Both the position numbers and the translations under genes were made by a program. Of a DNA stretch of 64,000 nucleotides, positions 8,554 through 17,849 are shown in pieces; within the stretch, counting starts at the first letter, position 1; every line of letters begins with the position of its first letter. Source of the stretch: WLMZ01 sp038227995 (GTDB taxonomy: Bacteria; Actinomycetota; Acidimicrobiia; Acidimicrobiales; Ilumatobacteraceae); NCBI GenBank assembly GCA_038227995.1, contig JBBRPP010000001.1:124001-188000 (forward strand). The letters are read 5' to 3'. Below the pieces are notes generated by a model. That model saw only the letters and a program-made list of their open reading frames with translations. It did no database searches and was not told the origin of the DNA.

Positions 8554-8895
8554 ATGGCACCGTTGATTCCGTTGACCCGTCCGTCGGCAGGCTCGCACCT
8601 GCTGGCTCCCGCCACGATGGAATGGCAGCCCACGGACACGCCAGGGTTCTGGCTCAAGCCGTTGCTCGCCGATGACGCGAGCGGTGGCACGACGTCGCTG
8701 ATGCTCATCGATCCCGGTGCTTTTGCCGAGTCGCATTTTCACGATCAACTCGAAGAGATCCTCGTGCTCGACGGACCTTTCGACGACGAAGAGAACAGCT
8801 ACGGTCCCGGCGATTACTGCGTGCGAGCTCCCGGGGCGGCGCACACCGCGGGGTCGGTCGACGGCTGCACGGTGCTGCTCATCTACCGCGACTGA
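8554..8895 (+). CDS. Cupin-domain protein
   Basis: A 113-residue single-domain cupin resembling the ChrR-type cupin group. GTTSLMLIDPGAFAESHFHD provides the first cupin motif with the metal-binding HFH, LEEILVLDG follows, and GDYCVRAPGAAHTAG is the second motif with its His. It probably binds a metal, but the substrate is unknown. The frame is open into the tRNA upstream; homology begins at the ATG at 8554, behind a GGAG at about 8539, so that start is used. Confidence 0.75.
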   Translation: MAPLIPLTRPSAGSHLLAPATMEWQPTDTPGFWLKPLLADDASGGTTSLMLIDPGAFAESHFHDQLEEILVLDGPFDDEENSYGPGDYCVRAPGAAHTAGSVDGCTVLLIYRD

Positions 8896-8907
8896 ACGTG
8901 GTGAGCC

Positions 8908-9492
8908 TCACGACACCGGGGCGATGAACGATCCGGTGCGCGGCGCGGTGGTGATGACGCACACGAGACGACCCTTGGCCGACGAGTCCACGAAGAAGCT
9001 CTCGGCGGCACCATCGGTGGCCTGAGCGGCGGCGACTGCCGCACCAACGGTCGGCGGCACTTCGGTCCGACAGATGCGAATCACTTCGGGGTCGTTGCTG
9101 GCGTCCTTGGTCACGTCGATCTTGGTCGTCACGTCGCCGAGGGCGTAGATCTCGCCGGTGTGGGGCGCCGAGCAGTCGATCGCCTTGATCGACGTGAACT
9201 TCGTGCCGGTCGGCGTGTTGATGCAATCACCGACGACGAGCTTGTCGAGCTTCGCGCTGCTGTCGTCGGATCGCACAACACGTCCGATCACCGTGATGAC
9301 GCCGGCGACGACCACGAGCACGATGATGCGTCGTAGGACGTGACGGGCCGTGGAACCACGACGCGTGCCCGTTGCGGGAACCGGTGCGGGAGTCGACGCC
9401 AGATCGGGTGGACTCGGCAGGCCCGCCGCTGAGCTGTACGGAGGATGCGCCGGTGGCTCGGCCGGGAACTCCGGGACGCCCGCCGGACTCAT
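8908..9492 (-). CDS. Membrane-anchored protein with septum-formation-like extracytoplasmic domain
   Basis: A 194-residue protein. A Pro/Ala-rich cytoplasmic N-terminus (1-45) precedes one transmembrane helix (about 52-70, IIVLVVVAGVITVIGRVV). The outer domain carries the LVVGDCINTP...IDCSAPHTGEIYALG pattern and four Cys that could form disulfides. This pattern is common in actinobacterial septum-formation-family and related small secreted proteins. Its function is unknown. Its start overlaps the malQ stop codon by 4 nt, so the two are probably cotranscribed. Confidence 0.65.
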   Translation of the reverse strand: MSPAGVPEFPAEPPAHPPYSSAAGLPSPPDLASTPAPVPATGTRRGSTARHVLRRIIVLVVVAGVITVIGRVVRSDDSSAKLDKLVVGDCINTPTGTKFTSIKAIDCSAPHTGEIYALGDVTTKIDVTKDASNDPEVIRICRTEVPPTVGAAVAAAQATDGAAESFFVDSSAKGRLVCVITTAPRTGSFIAPVS

Positions 9493-11177
9493 CGGTGATC
9501 CTCGTGCACCGGATGATGGGGGAGCGCGACCGCGTCCACCGGCCGTGGCAGGCGGCGGCGCCAGTTCGGCTGGGTGTTCGTGCCGGGGTGATTCGGGCGG
9601 TCAGGCGTAGCGCACAGATCGTCCATGGCGAGCAGCCGCAGACGCGCCGGCGAATCGAGCAGCGCATGGTGGACATCGTCGATGACGGTCTCGACATCAT
9701 CGCCGGTCGCGATCTCGCGAAGCCGGGAGAGCTGTTCTGCGTCGCCATCGGTGCCGCCGAGAACGCCTGCAATGGTCGGCAGGTCGTGTGTGGTCACGGT
9801 TGCGAGGGCGTTCTCCGGCCACCCGCTGGGCGGATCGGGCTCGAAGAGCAAGACCTTCGTTCCTGCGATCCCACACGTGGCCAGCCGCTCGCGGACGCCG
9901 GGCGCCACGGTGCCGAGATCCTCGCCGACCACGAATGCGCCGGCCCGGGTGGCTTCGAGGCAGACGATGGCCAACAGCTCATCGGAGTCGAAATGGACAT
10001 AGGCACCCGTGGCCGGGGCCATTCCCTCGGGAATCCAGAACTGGCGGAACAGGCCCATCACGTGATCGATTCGCAAGCCGCCCACACCTCGCAACGCGGC
10101 GCGGATGGTTTCGATGAACGGCTCGTACCGAGCCTGGCGAAGTCGCCACGGCACGAATGGTGGCAGACCCCATTCTTGGCCGTCGAGGTTGAACGGGTCG
10201 GGCGGAGCGCCCATGCGCATGTCGAGCGCCAGCAGATCGGCGTACTCCCACGCATCGGCCCCGCCCGGTGAGAATCCGACGGCCAGGTCGCCGATCACCG
10301 AGACCCCGGTCGCCGCAACGGCAGCGAGTTGGTCGGCCACGAGTTGCTGGCACCACTCGTGGAACACTGCTCGTCGGGCGAGTGGTTCGTTGCCGGCCAG
10401 CTTCGCCAGGACTGCTTCGCGATTCGCTGCGCGGATGTCCTCCGGCCACTGTCGCCATTGCGGACCGTGCTCGTCGCACAACGCGTTCCAGATCGAGACC
10501 ATCGTCGGCAGCGGCGGTGGCTCAGCCACGTCTGCGTACATCGCCTCGAGCTTCGCCCGCTTCGCCCTCCACACCTCGTCGCGGTCGATCAACTCGCCAG
10601 GGCTGCAGCGCAAAACGTCCGGAGGGACGTCGTCGAATCCGATGAGGAGCGGGTTCCACGCCCGTCGGCTGCTGGGGTAGTAGGGGCTGGCCTCCTGCGG
10701 CATGGACGGTGACGGTTGGTGCAGCGGCGACACGAGCACCGCCCTGCCGCCGGCCGACACCACCGACTCGGCGATTGTGGCGAGATCGGCGAGATCGCCG
10801 ATCCCCCAGGACCGGTTGCTCCAGAGCGCGTAGATCTGGCTCGACACACCCCACGTGTCCGGGATCGGCAGGCACGCCTGCGGATGGATCACCAACCTCG
10901 TCGTCGGCCCGCCGTTGACGGGTACGAGATCGTGGTAGCCGAGTGGAAGATCTGGTGCGAGCCAGGTGATCTCGCCGAGATCGTCGCCGTTCTCGAGCAC
11001 GAGGTGGCACGGGTCCCACAGGTGGTGCGAGTCACCCTGGATGACGAACCACATCGGGTGGTCCGAGATCGGCGTGCCCATCGACTCACGCAGGCGATCG
11101 CGGGTGACGTCCGACGTCGGGTGCCACGAACCACCGACGTCGAAGAATCCGTCGGTGATGCCCCATTCGTCGTGCAC
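9489..11177 (-). CDS. malQ: 4-alpha-glucanotransferase (amylomaltase, GH77)
   Basis: A 562-residue glucanotransferase that moves maltodextrin segments between acceptors in glycogen/maltodextrin metabolism. The GH77 catalytic residues are recognisable: nucleophile Asp371 in LRIDHVMGL, acid/base Glu419 in VGEDLGTV and Asp465 in TTHDLPT. SSQIYALWSNRSWGIGDLADL is the conserved N-terminal entry to the barrel. The GTG start at 11177 gives a family-typical N-terminus. The last 35 residues are Pro/His/Arg-rich and look unstructured. Confidence 0.92.
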   Translation of the reverse strand: MHDEWGITDGFFDVGGSWHPTSDVTRDRLRESMGTPISDHPMWFVIQGDSHHLWDPCHLVLENGDDLGEITWLAPDLPLGYHDLVPVNGGPTTRLVIHPQACLPIPDTWGVSSQIYALWSNRSWGIGDLADLATIAESVVSAGGRAVLVSPLHQPSPSMPQEASPYYPSSRRAWNPLLIGFDDVPPDVLRCSPGELIDRDEVWRAKRAKLEAMYADVAEPPPLPTMVSIWNALCDEHGPQWRQWPEDIRAANREAVLAKLAGNEPLARRAVFHEWCQQLVADQLAAVAATGVSVIGDLAVGFSPGGADAWEYADLLALDMRMGAPPDPFNLDGQEWGLPPFVPWRLRQARYEPFIETIRAALRGVGGLRIDHVMGLFRQFWIPEGMAPATGAYVHFDSDELLAIVCLEATRAGAFVVGEDLGTVAPGVRERLATCGIAGTKVLLFEPDPPSGWPENALATVTTHDLPTIAGVLGGTDGDAEQLSRLREIATGDDVETVIDDVHHALLDSPARLRLLAMDDLCATPDRPNHPGTNTQPNWRRRLPRPVDAVALPHHPVHEDHR

Positions 11178-11217
11178 GCAGCCAGTCTGGCGTGTGCGGC
11201 AATCGATCCGGTCTTTC

Positions 11218-11223
11218 TAGACT
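11218..11223 (+). promoter_or_regulatory. Leaderless -10 element TAGACT
   Basis: TAGACT ends exactly 6 nt before the GTG at 11230, placing the predicted transcription start on the start codon. Confidence 0.55.
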
Positions 11224-11229
11224 GAGCCC

Positions 11230-11514
11230 GTGGGAAAATGGCTGATCGAACGTCGCCTGAAGCAGGCCAGCGTTCGGCTGCGCGGGCTACGCGAGGAACT
11301 GGGTGTCATCGACGAGCAACTCGCCCACCTCGCCGACGAGGCCGATGACATGGGTATCCGGTCGCTCGTCGCCGAGACGCCCGGTGCGTCGTACGAGCAC
11401 CATCACGCCCAGGCTCACGTCGATGCGATGGCCAAACACCGCGCCCACGTCGTCGCCAACATCGCCGAGCTCGAACAGCGCCAGGATCAACTCCTCGACC
11501 GGATGAGCGGATAG
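11230..11514 (+). CDS. Small coiled-coil protein of unknown function
   Basis: A 94-residue, strongly helical and charged protein. Residues 8-37 (RRLKQASVRLRGLREELGVIDEQLAHL) and 65-92 have coiled-coil heptad character, with a His-rich linker (YEHHHAQAHVD). Proteins like this are common in Actinobacteria without assigned function. It starts with GTG and lacks a Shine-Dalgarno, consistent with the leaderless -10 element in front. It diverges from malQ. Confidence 0.65.
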   Translation: MGKWLIERRLKQASVRLRGLREELGVIDEQLAHLADEADDMGIRSLVAETPGASYEHHHAQAHVDAMAKHRAHVVANIAELEQRQDQLLDRMSG

Positions 11515-11636
11515 CCGTTTTCGATTGCCTCGCGACGCATCTCCGGTCGCTGGGCGACCTGTGATGCTGCTCGGGATCGTTGCCGTTCAGTCGGGCAAGC
11601 CCTCCTTCACTACTCTTCACGGATTGCGTGTTTAAT

Positions 11637-11659
11637 GATCGAGCGGCTTCGCCGCGATC
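11637..11659 (+). other. Hairpin in the leader of the ANTAR gene
   Basis: GCGGC (11643-11647) pairs with GCCGC (11651-11655) around a TTC loop, and GATC (11637-11640) pairs with GATC (11656-11659) outside it. It lies 16-38 nt before the GTG start. ANTAR proteins bind paired hairpins with larger loops, so autoregulation is only a possibility. Confidence 0.35.
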
Positions 11660-11674
11660 GAAAGGATCTGCCCT

Positions 11675-12268
11675 GTGACCATCCGTGTGGTGATCGCCGA
11701 AGATGAAGCCATCATCCGGCTCGACCTGAAAGAGACCCTCGAAGAAGAGGGTTACGACGTGATCGGCGAGACCGGCCGCGGCGACAAGGCCGTCGAGCTG
11801 GTCCGCGAGCTGCGGCCCGACCTGGCGATCCTCGACATCAAGATGCCCGGGATGGACGGCCTGGAGGCAGCGGCGATCATCAACGCCGAACGCCTCTGCG
11901 GCGTACTGATCCTGACGGCGTTCAGCCAGCGCGAGATCATCGAGCAGGCCCGCGACTCCGGTGCGCTGGCGTACCTCGTGAAGCCGTACCAGAAGAGCGA
12001 TCTGATCCCCGCGATCGAAGTCGCGATCGGCCGTTTTCGCGAGCTGCAATCGCTCAGCGGCGAAGTCGACGCGCTGGGCGAGCAGTTGGAGTCGCGCAAG
12101 ATCATCGATCGCGCGAAGGGCATCCTCTCCGACAACTACGGGATGAAGGAGCAGGAGGCATTCACCTTCCTGCAGCGCACGGCGATGAGCGAGCGCGGCC
12201 GGATGCGCGATGTCGCGGAACGCGTCGTCGCCGGGACGCTGCGCCCGCCCGAACCCCCGGCGAAGTGA
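11675..12268 (+). CDS. Response regulator with ANTAR RNA-binding domain
   Basis: A 197-residue PdtaR-like two-component output protein. The receiver domain (1-118) has acidic residues ED at 9-11, phospho-acceptor Asp54 in AILDIKMPG and Lys103 in LVKPY. The ANTAR domain (about 125-185, RKIIDRAKGILSDNYGMKEQEAFTFLQ) binds RNA hairpins and acts as an antiterminator. The start is a GTG at 11675 behind AAAGGA (11661-11666). No sensor kinase is adjacent. polA begins 4 nt after its stop codon, so the two may be cotranscribed. Confidence 0.92.
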   Translation: MTIRVVIAEDEAIIRLDLKETLEEEGYDVIGETGRGDKAVELVRELRPDLAILDIKMPGMDGLEAAAIINAERLCGVLILTAFSQREIIEQARDSGALAYLVKPYQKSDLIPAIEVAIGRFRELQSLSGEVDALGEQLESRKIIDRAKGILSDNYGMKEQEAFTFLQRTAMSERGRMRDVAERVVAGTLRPPEPPAK

Positions 12269-12272
12269 CCAC

Positions 12273-14933
12273 GTGGCCAAGCTGCTCATCCTCGACGGCA
12301 ACTCGCTGACGTACCGCGCGTTCTTCGCGCTGCCCACCGACATGGCGACCGCCAGCGGCCAAGTCACCAACGCCGTGTTCGGGTTCACGTCGATGTTCAT
12401 CAACCTCGTCAAGGAGCACAAGCCAGACGGCGTACTCGTCGCGTTCGACCGCCCCGAGCCGACGTTCCGCCACTACGCCAACCCGGAATACAAGGCCCAG
12501 CGCGAAGCGGCGCCCGACATCCTGCGTCAGCAGATGGGTCTCGTACGCGAGGTGCTGCAGGCGCTCGATGTGTCGTTCGTGGATCTGGTCGGCTTCGAGG
12601 CCGACGACATCATCGGCACGGTCGCGCGCCAAGGCCGCGAGCGCGGCGATGACATCATCATCGTCACGGGCGATCGCGACGCGTATCAGCTCGTGAGCGA
12701 CCCGCACGTGCGGGTGCTCTACAACAAGCGCGGGGTCAGCGAATACGCGCTGTACGACGAAGCCGGCATTCTCGAGAAGACCGGTGTGACCCCGGCGCAG
12801 TACCCCGAGTACGCCGCCCTGCGTGGCGACACCAGCGACAACCTGCCAGGCATCCCCGGCGTGGGGGAGAAGACGGCAGCGAAGCTGATCCAGACCTACG
12901 GCGGCCTCGATGGCATCTTCGCCAACGTCGATGCTCAGACCCCGAAGCTGAAGGCGTCACTGATCGAGTTCGAAGCACGCGCGCGGCAGAACCACGAGCT
13001 GATGATCGTCAACGTCGACGCGCCGATCGAGGTCGACCTCGACTCGCTCGATTTCACGCCGAACCCGGCCGAGGTGCAGCGACTGTTCGAGTTCCTCGAG
13101 TTCCGCAGTCTGCTCGACCGCCTCAACGATGCACTCGGCTCGGTGGGGGTCGCGAGTGGCCCGTCGTCGTCGGCCGAGGTGCTCGAAGCCGAAGTCACCA
13201 TCAGCGCGTCGGCTGCAGACAGCCTGCTGACGGTCAACGCGTTGGCTCGGCTCGACATCGGCCCGCGTTGGCTCGGCGAGCCTGGGCGGACCGAGCTGAT
13301 CGGGTTGGCGGTCGTCACCGACGCCGAGCGCGCGGAGTGTGTCTGGATCCCGTCCGAACATCTCGCCGACCCCGTCGTCGCAGCAGCACTGGCGGCGCAT
13401 CCGGCTGTCCGCGGCCACAACGTCAAGGCGTTGATGCGGTGGTTGTTGGCTCGCGAGCACGATCTCCGCGGCCTCGTGCTCGACACGGCGATCGCGGCCT
13501 ATCTCATCGATCCAGCCGAGTCGCGGTACGCGATCAGTGACCTGCTCGAGAAGTACACGCCGTTCCGGTTTCCTCCCGATGAACCAGCGACGAAGGGCCA
13601 ACTCGATTTCGGCGACACCGGACTCGACGAGTCCGTGCGCGGTGGTCGCGAAGCCCTCGCCGGGTCGAAGCTTGCCGACGCAATCGAAGACGCGATGTCC
13701 AAGCAGGGCATGGCCGAGCTGTACGCGACCATCGAGAACCCACTGGTCCGGGTGCTCGCGAAGATGGAGCACGTCGGCATCGCCGTCGATTCCCTCGAAC
13801 TGCGCTTGCTCAGTGATCGGCTCTCGGCCGAAGTTCGACGACTCACGGGTGTGCTGCAGGACGTCGTCGGCCGACCGTTCAACATCAACTCACCGATCCA
13901 GTTACGCGAGATCCTGTACACCGAGCGCGGCCTCGCCCCCGGCAAGAAGACCAAGACCGGCTTCTCGACGGATGCCGCCACGCTGGAGAAGATGCGCGAC
14001 GACTGGCCCGAATTCATCGAGCCGCTCTTGCAGTACCGCGAGGTCGAGAAGTTGCGCAGCACCTACGGCGAAGGACTTCTGGCCGAAGTCGCGGCTGACG
14101 GTCGCATCCATGCCACGTTCAATCAGACCGTCGCCCGCACCGGCCGGCTCAGCAGTGATCGACCCAACCTGCACAACATCCCGGTCCGTTCCGAGGAGGG
14201 CCGCCAGTTCCGGCGATCGTTCGTACCCGGCGCCGGACGGACGCTGCTCGTCGCCGACTACAACCAGATCGAACTGCGCTGCATCGCCCATCTCGCTGCC
14301 GATCCCGGGTTGATCGAGGCGTTCGCGACCGGCCAGGACATCCACAACGCAACTGCTGCGCGTGTCTTCGGTGTCGATCCCGCCGACGTGAAGCTCGATC
14401 AGCGGTCGAAGGCCAAGATGGTGTCGTACGGGCTGGCGTACGGGATGGAGTCGTACGGACTCGGCCAGCGTCTCGGCATCCCAACCGAGGAAGCGGCCGT
14501 CATCCTCGACGCGTACTTCGTCGCGTTCCCCAAGGTTCGGGCATACATGGATTCCACGGTCAAGGAAGCGCGGATGCGTGGGTACACGGAGACGCTGTTC
14601 GGCCGGCGCCGTCCGATCCCCGAACTCTCGAACTCGAACTTCCGCATCCGTCAGGCCGGCGAGCGGCAGGCGATGAACGCCGGGATCCAGGGCCTCGCAG
14701 CCGACATCTTCAAGGTCGCATTGGTGCGCATCGACGAGGCCCTCGAGTCCGGTGGATTCGAGAGCCAACTCATCCTGCAGGTGCACGACGAAGTCCTGGT
14801 CGAGGCACCCTTGGCCGAGAAGGACATCGTCGGGCCGATCGTCATCGACATCATGCGCGACGCGGCGCACCTCGACGTCCCGCTCGAGGTCAACGTCACT
14901 TGGGGCGACTCCTGGGCCGCTGCCAAGGGCTGA
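12273..14933 (+). CDS. polA: DNA polymerase I
   Basis: An 886-residue enzyme for Okazaki fragment processing and repair synthesis. The FEN 5'-3' nuclease domain covers about 1-305 (LILDGNSLTYRAFFAL, GFEADDIIGT, GDTSDNLPGIPGVG). A 3'-5' exonuclease-like region covers about 320-490, and the polymerase domain about 500-886 (VADYNQIELR, RSKAKMVSYGLAYGM, QVHDEVLVEAP). The exonuclease metal ligands are not conserved (LDIGPRWL replaces a DxE motif; HNVKALMRW lacks the Asp), so proofreading is probably lost, as is common in Actinobacteria. The GTG at 12273 matches the family N-terminus. Confidence 0.95.
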   Translation: MAKLLILDGNSLTYRAFFALPTDMATASGQVTNAVFGFTSMFINLVKEHKPDGVLVAFDRPEPTFRHYANPEYKAQREAAPDILRQQMGLVREVLQALDVSFVDLVGFEADDIIGTVARQGRERGDDIIIVTGDRDAYQLVSDPHVRVLYNKRGVSEYALYDEAGILEKTGVTPAQYPEYAALRGDTSDNLPGIPGVGEKTAAKLIQTYGGLDGIFANVDAQTPKLKASLIEFEARARQNHELMIVNVDAPIEVDLDSLDFTPNPAEVQRLFEFLEFRSLLDRLNDALGSVGVASGPSSSAEVLEAEVTISASAADSLLTVNALARLDIGPRWLGEPGRTELIGLAVVTDAERAECVWIPSEHLADPVVAAALAAHPAVRGHNVKALMRWLLAREHDLRGLVLDTAIAAYLIDPAESRYAISDLLEKYTPFRFPPDEPATKGQLDFGDTGLDESVRGGREALAGSKLADAIEDAMSKQGMAELYATIENPLVRVLAKMEHVGIAVDSLELRLLSDRLSAEVRRLTGVLQDVVGRPFNINSPIQLREILYTERGLAPGKKTKTGFSTDAATLEKMRDDWPEFIEPLLQYREVEKLRSTYGEGLLAEVAADGRIHATFNQTVARTGRLSSDRPNLHNIPVRSEEGRQFRRSFVPGAGRTLLVADYNQIELRCIAHLAADPGLIEAFATGQDIHNATAARVFGVDPADVKLDQRSKAKMVSYGLAYGMESYGLGQRLGIPTEEAAVILDAYFVAFPKVRAYMDSTVKEARMRGYTETLFGRRRPIPELSNSNFRIRQAGERQAMNAGIQGLAADIFKVALVRIDEALESGGFESQLILQVHDEVLVEAPLAEKDIVGPIVIDIMRDAAHLDVPLEVNVTWGDSWAAAKG

Positions 14934-14936
14934 ATC

Positions 14937-15665
14937 GTGAGCACTGACGATCAGTCGGATCGGCATTGGTTCGAACCGGTCGCCGATCATCTCGGTTCGG
15001 CATACCTGCGGTATTCCTTCACGAAGGGGACGGCTCAAGAGGTCGAGTTCCTCGTCGCCGCGCTCGGTCTCGTGCCGGGCATGCGCGTGCTCGACGTCGG
15101 CTGTGGCCCCGGTCGCCACGCGTACGATCTGGCGCGGCGCGGGATCGAGGTCCACGGGGTCGACATCAGCGAGACGTTCATCGACCTCGCGTCCGCCGGC
15201 GCGCCGACGCTGGCGACCTTCGAACGGCTCGACGCACGCAATCTGGCGTTCGCCGGCGAGTTCGACGCGGTCGTCTGCCTCTGCCAGGGCGCGTTCGGCC
15301 TGATGACCGCCAACGATCAAGATGATCGGGTCCTGGCCGGGATGGCCCGGGCGCTGAAGCCGGGTGGTCGGCTCGCGTTGAGTGCATTCAGTTCGTACTT
15401 CGCGATCAAGTACCAGGAAGACGCGCAGTTCGATGCCGCAACAGGTGTGAACCACGAGCACACCGAGGTGCGCAATCCGAACGGCGAGGCGATCGTGGTC
15501 GATCTGTGGACGGGGTGCTACACGCCGCGCGAGCTGCGGCTGATGTGCACGGCCAACGGGCTGATCGTCGATTCCATCGCCAGCGTCGAGCCCGGTCGAT
15601 ATGGATCTGATCCGGCCACGACCGAGACACCTGAATTCTTGGTGTTGGCAACTCGTCCCGGGTGA
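14937..15665 (+). CDS. Class I SAM-dependent methyltransferase
   Basis: A 242-residue methyltransferase. Motif I is VLDVGCGPGRH (about 51-61), motif II GVDIS, and post-motif LKPGGRLALSAFS. The substrate is unknown. It starts with GTG 3 nt after the polA stop codon, so it is likely cotranscribed with polA. The C-terminal half (CYTPRELRLMCTANGL) is typical of small-molecule methyltransferases. Confidence 0.8.
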   Translation: MSTDDQSDRHWFEPVADHLGSAYLRYSFTKGTAQEVEFLVAALGLVPGMRVLDVGCGPGRHAYDLARRGIEVHGVDISETFIDLASAGAPTLATFERLDARNLAFAGEFDAVVCLCQGAFGLMTANDQDDRVLAGMARALKPGGRLALSAFSSYFAIKYQEDAQFDAATGVNHEHTEVRNPNGEAIVVDLWTGCYTPRELRLMCTANGLIVDSIASVEPGRYGSDPATTETPEFLVLATRPG

Positions 15666-15761
15666 CGAATGCCCAGCGTGCTGTTAGCATCGCACACGGT
15701 CACACACGTGTGTTCCTGATTCTGCAATGTCCCTTGTCCACCTCTGAAAGCGAATACCCCT

Positions 15762-17150
15762 TTGTCCGATACCTCGACCACCTCTTCCACCGCCTTTGGC
15801 ACGTTTGACGAAGAGGGCAATTACACCCCACGCCAAGTGATTTCCGACGACCTTGGCATGTCGTTCGCCGACGCCATCGCCGGCACGCTCGTCGAAGTCG
15901 AAGATGGCCAGCTGGTGTACGGCACCGTGGTCAAGATCGACCGCGACGAAGTCCTGCTCGACATCGGCTACAAGAGCGAGGGCGTCATCCTCGCCCGCGA
16001 GCTCAGCATCCGCAACGACGTCAACCCCAACGACATCGTCAAGCTCGGCGAGAAGATCGAAGCACTCGTGCTTCAGAAGGAAGACAAAGAAGGGCGCCTG
16101 CTGCTCTCCAAGAAGCGTGCTCAGTACGAGCGTGCCTGGGGCAACATCGAGAAGCTCAAGGAAGCCGACGGCATGGTCGAAGGCCTCGTCATCGAGGTCG
16201 TCAAGGGCGGCCTCATCGTCGACATCGGTCTGCGCGGCTTCCTGCCGGCATCGCTCGTCGAGCTGCGCCGCGTTCGCGACCTTCAGCCGTACGTCGGCAA
16301 GATGGTTCAGGCCAAGATCATCGAGCTCGACAAGAACCGCAACAACGTGGTCCTGTCCCGCCGCGCCTACCTCGAGGAGACGCAGAAGGAAGCTCGCGAC
16401 GAGTTCCTCACCAACCTCAAGCCGGGCGAGATCCGCACCGGTGTGGTCAGCAGTGTCGTCAGCTTCGGTGCGTTCGTCGACCTCGGCGGCATGGACGGAC
16501 TCATCCACGTCAGCGAGCTGTCGTGGAAGCACGTCGATCACCCGGGTGCTGTCGTCGCCGTCGGCGATCCCGTCACTGTGCAGGTGCTCGATGTCGACTT
16601 CGATCGCGAGCGCATCAGCCTCTCGCTGAAGGCCACTCAGCAGGACCCATGGCAGATCTTCGCCAACGGTCACGAAGTCGGTCAGCTCGTCTACGGTCGC
16701 ATCACCAAGCTCGTGCCGTTCGGTGCATTCGCTCAGGTGGGCGAAGGCATCGAGGGCCTGGTTCACATCAGCGAGATGAGCGCTCATCACGTCGACGCTC
16801 CCGAGCAGGTCGTGACGCCGGGTGAAGAGTTGTGGGTCAAGATCATCGACCTCGACCTCGCCCGTCGCCGCATCAGCCTCTCGATCAAGCAGGCCGCCGA
16901 AGGTGGCGAGCTCGCGGAGGAATATCGCCAGCACTTCGAGATGGACGAGCACGGCAACTGGGCCGTCGGCGCCGACGATGTCGAGCGCGAAGCCGCATGG
17001 GCCGAGTACTACCAGGAGAACGGCGAAGAGCCGCCCGCCGATGGTGTGTTGCCCGAAGGTGACGCCCCGACCTCTGCGTCGGCGGCCGCAGCCGTGGTCG
17101 ACACCGACGTTGAAGTCGACGTCGAGCCGGCAACCGAACCAGCCGAATAG
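15762..17150 (+). CDS. rpsA: 30S ribosomal protein S1
   Basis: A 462-residue, four-domain S1 protein that helps bring mRNA to the 30S subunit. S1 repeats lie at about 42-108, 127-193, 210-280 and 295-366, each with the FGAFV/GLIHISE or equivalent pattern (VSFGAFVDLGGMDGLIHVSE, VPFGAFAQVGEGIEGLVHIS). The acidic C-terminal tail (about 415-462) is usual in Actinobacteria. A TTG start at 15762 gives the family-typical MSDTST start. Its position between polA and coaE is the conserved actinobacterial arrangement. Confidence 0.95.
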   Translation: MSDTSTTSSTAFGTFDEEGNYTPRQVISDDLGMSFADAIAGTLVEVEDGQLVYGTVVKIDRDEVLLDIGYKSEGVILARELSIRNDVNPNDIVKLGEKIEALVLQKEDKEGRLLLSKKRAQYERAWGNIEKLKEADGMVEGLVIEVVKGGLIVDIGLRGFLPASLVELRRVRDLQPYVGKMVQAKIIELDKNRNNVVLSRRAYLEETQKEARDEFLTNLKPGEIRTGVVSSVVSFGAFVDLGGMDGLIHVSELSWKHVDHPGAVVAVGDPVTVQVLDVDFDRERISLSLKATQQDPWQIFANGHEVGQLVYGRITKLVPFGAFAQVGEGIEGLVHISEMSAHHVDAPEQVVTPGEELWVKIIDLDLARRRISLSIKQAAEGGELAEEYRQHFEMDEHGNWAVGADDVEREAAWAEYYQENGEEPPADGVLPEGDAPTSASAAAAVVDTDVEVDVEPATEPAE

Positions 17151-17161
17151 CACGCATCGAG

Positions 17162-17198
17162 CGCGCCCATGCTGCCCGAGAGGGTCGGTGTGGGCGCG
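17162..17198. terminator. Bidirectional hairpin between rpsA and the response regulator
   Basis: CGCGCCCA (17162-17169) pairs with TGGGCGCG (17191-17198), with an inner CCC/GGG stem. It lies between the convergent rpsA and narL-type genes, so it could end transcription from both sides. Confidence 0.6.
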
Positions 17199-17213
17199 TT
17201 CGCGCGTCTGGGC

Positions 17214-17849
17214 TCAGTGGATCTTGACGATGCCCATGCGCACTGCGGTGAGCACGGCCTGGGTGCGGTCGTTCGCGTTGAGCTTTTCGTAGATCGAGGC
17301 CAGATGGTTCTTCACGGTCTTCTGGCTGATGTACAGGCGTTCCGCGATCTCCGACGTCCCAAGTCCATCGACGACGAGTTGCAACACCTCTTCTTCGCGT
17401 GGCGAGATCAGCGCTTCGTCGCTGGAGCGGACGGTCCGTGCCTCGTCCAGCATCAAGGTTGCGAGGTTCGGCGACAGCACCGTGTCGCCGTTGACCGCGA
17501 GCCGGATGGCCTGGACGACGTCCTGGATCGAGCAGTCCTTCGTCAGGTAACCGACGGCTCCGGCGCGCAAGGCTTGGTCGATCAGGTTGCGATCCATGTG
17601 CATCGTCAGCATCACGACACGCTGCCTGCTGTCGGCCTTCATCAGGCGGCGGGTGGCCTCGATGCCGTCGATGTTCGGCATCGACACATCCATGATGACG
17701 ACATCGGGCCGGTGCTCGAGAGCGAGACGCACAGCGGTCTCTCCGTCGCCCGCTTCGCCGACGACGATGATCCCTTCGGCTTCGATGCCGCGACGAAGTC
17801 CCTGGCGCAACATCGTGTGATCATCGACGAGCAGAGCGGTCAATCCCAT
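17214..17849 (-). CDS. NarL/LuxR-family response regulator
   Basis: A 211-residue DNA-binding response regulator. The receiver domain (1-120) has phospho-acceptor Asp54 in VIMDVSMPN and Lys in LTKDC. The LuxR-type helix-turn-helix (about 146-205) has SPREEEVLQLVVDGLGTSEIA and YISQKTVKNHLASIYEKL. The gene overlaps the 3' end of the sensor kinase gene, so the two form an operon and very likely a cognate pair. Confidence 0.93.
   Translation of the reverse strand: MGLTALLVDDHTMLRQGLRRGIEAEGIIVVGEAGDGETAVRLALEHRPDVVIMDVSMPNIDGIEATRRLMKADSRQRVVMLTMHMDRNLIDQALRAGAVGYLTKDCSIQDVVQAIRLAVNGDTVLSPNLATLMLDEARTVRSSDEALISPREEEVLQLVVDGLGTSEIAERLYISQKTVKNHLASIYEKLNANDRTQAVLTAVRMGIVKIH

Noticed and set aside
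13902..15461. 519-codon minus-strand frame across the polA/methyltransferase junction
   Set aside because: Spans two well-identified plus-strand genes and has no recognisable motif.
15684..17153. 489-codon minus-strand open frame antisense to rpsA
   Set aside because: Its repetitive pattern simply mirrors the S1 repeats; no family resemblance or ribosome site.
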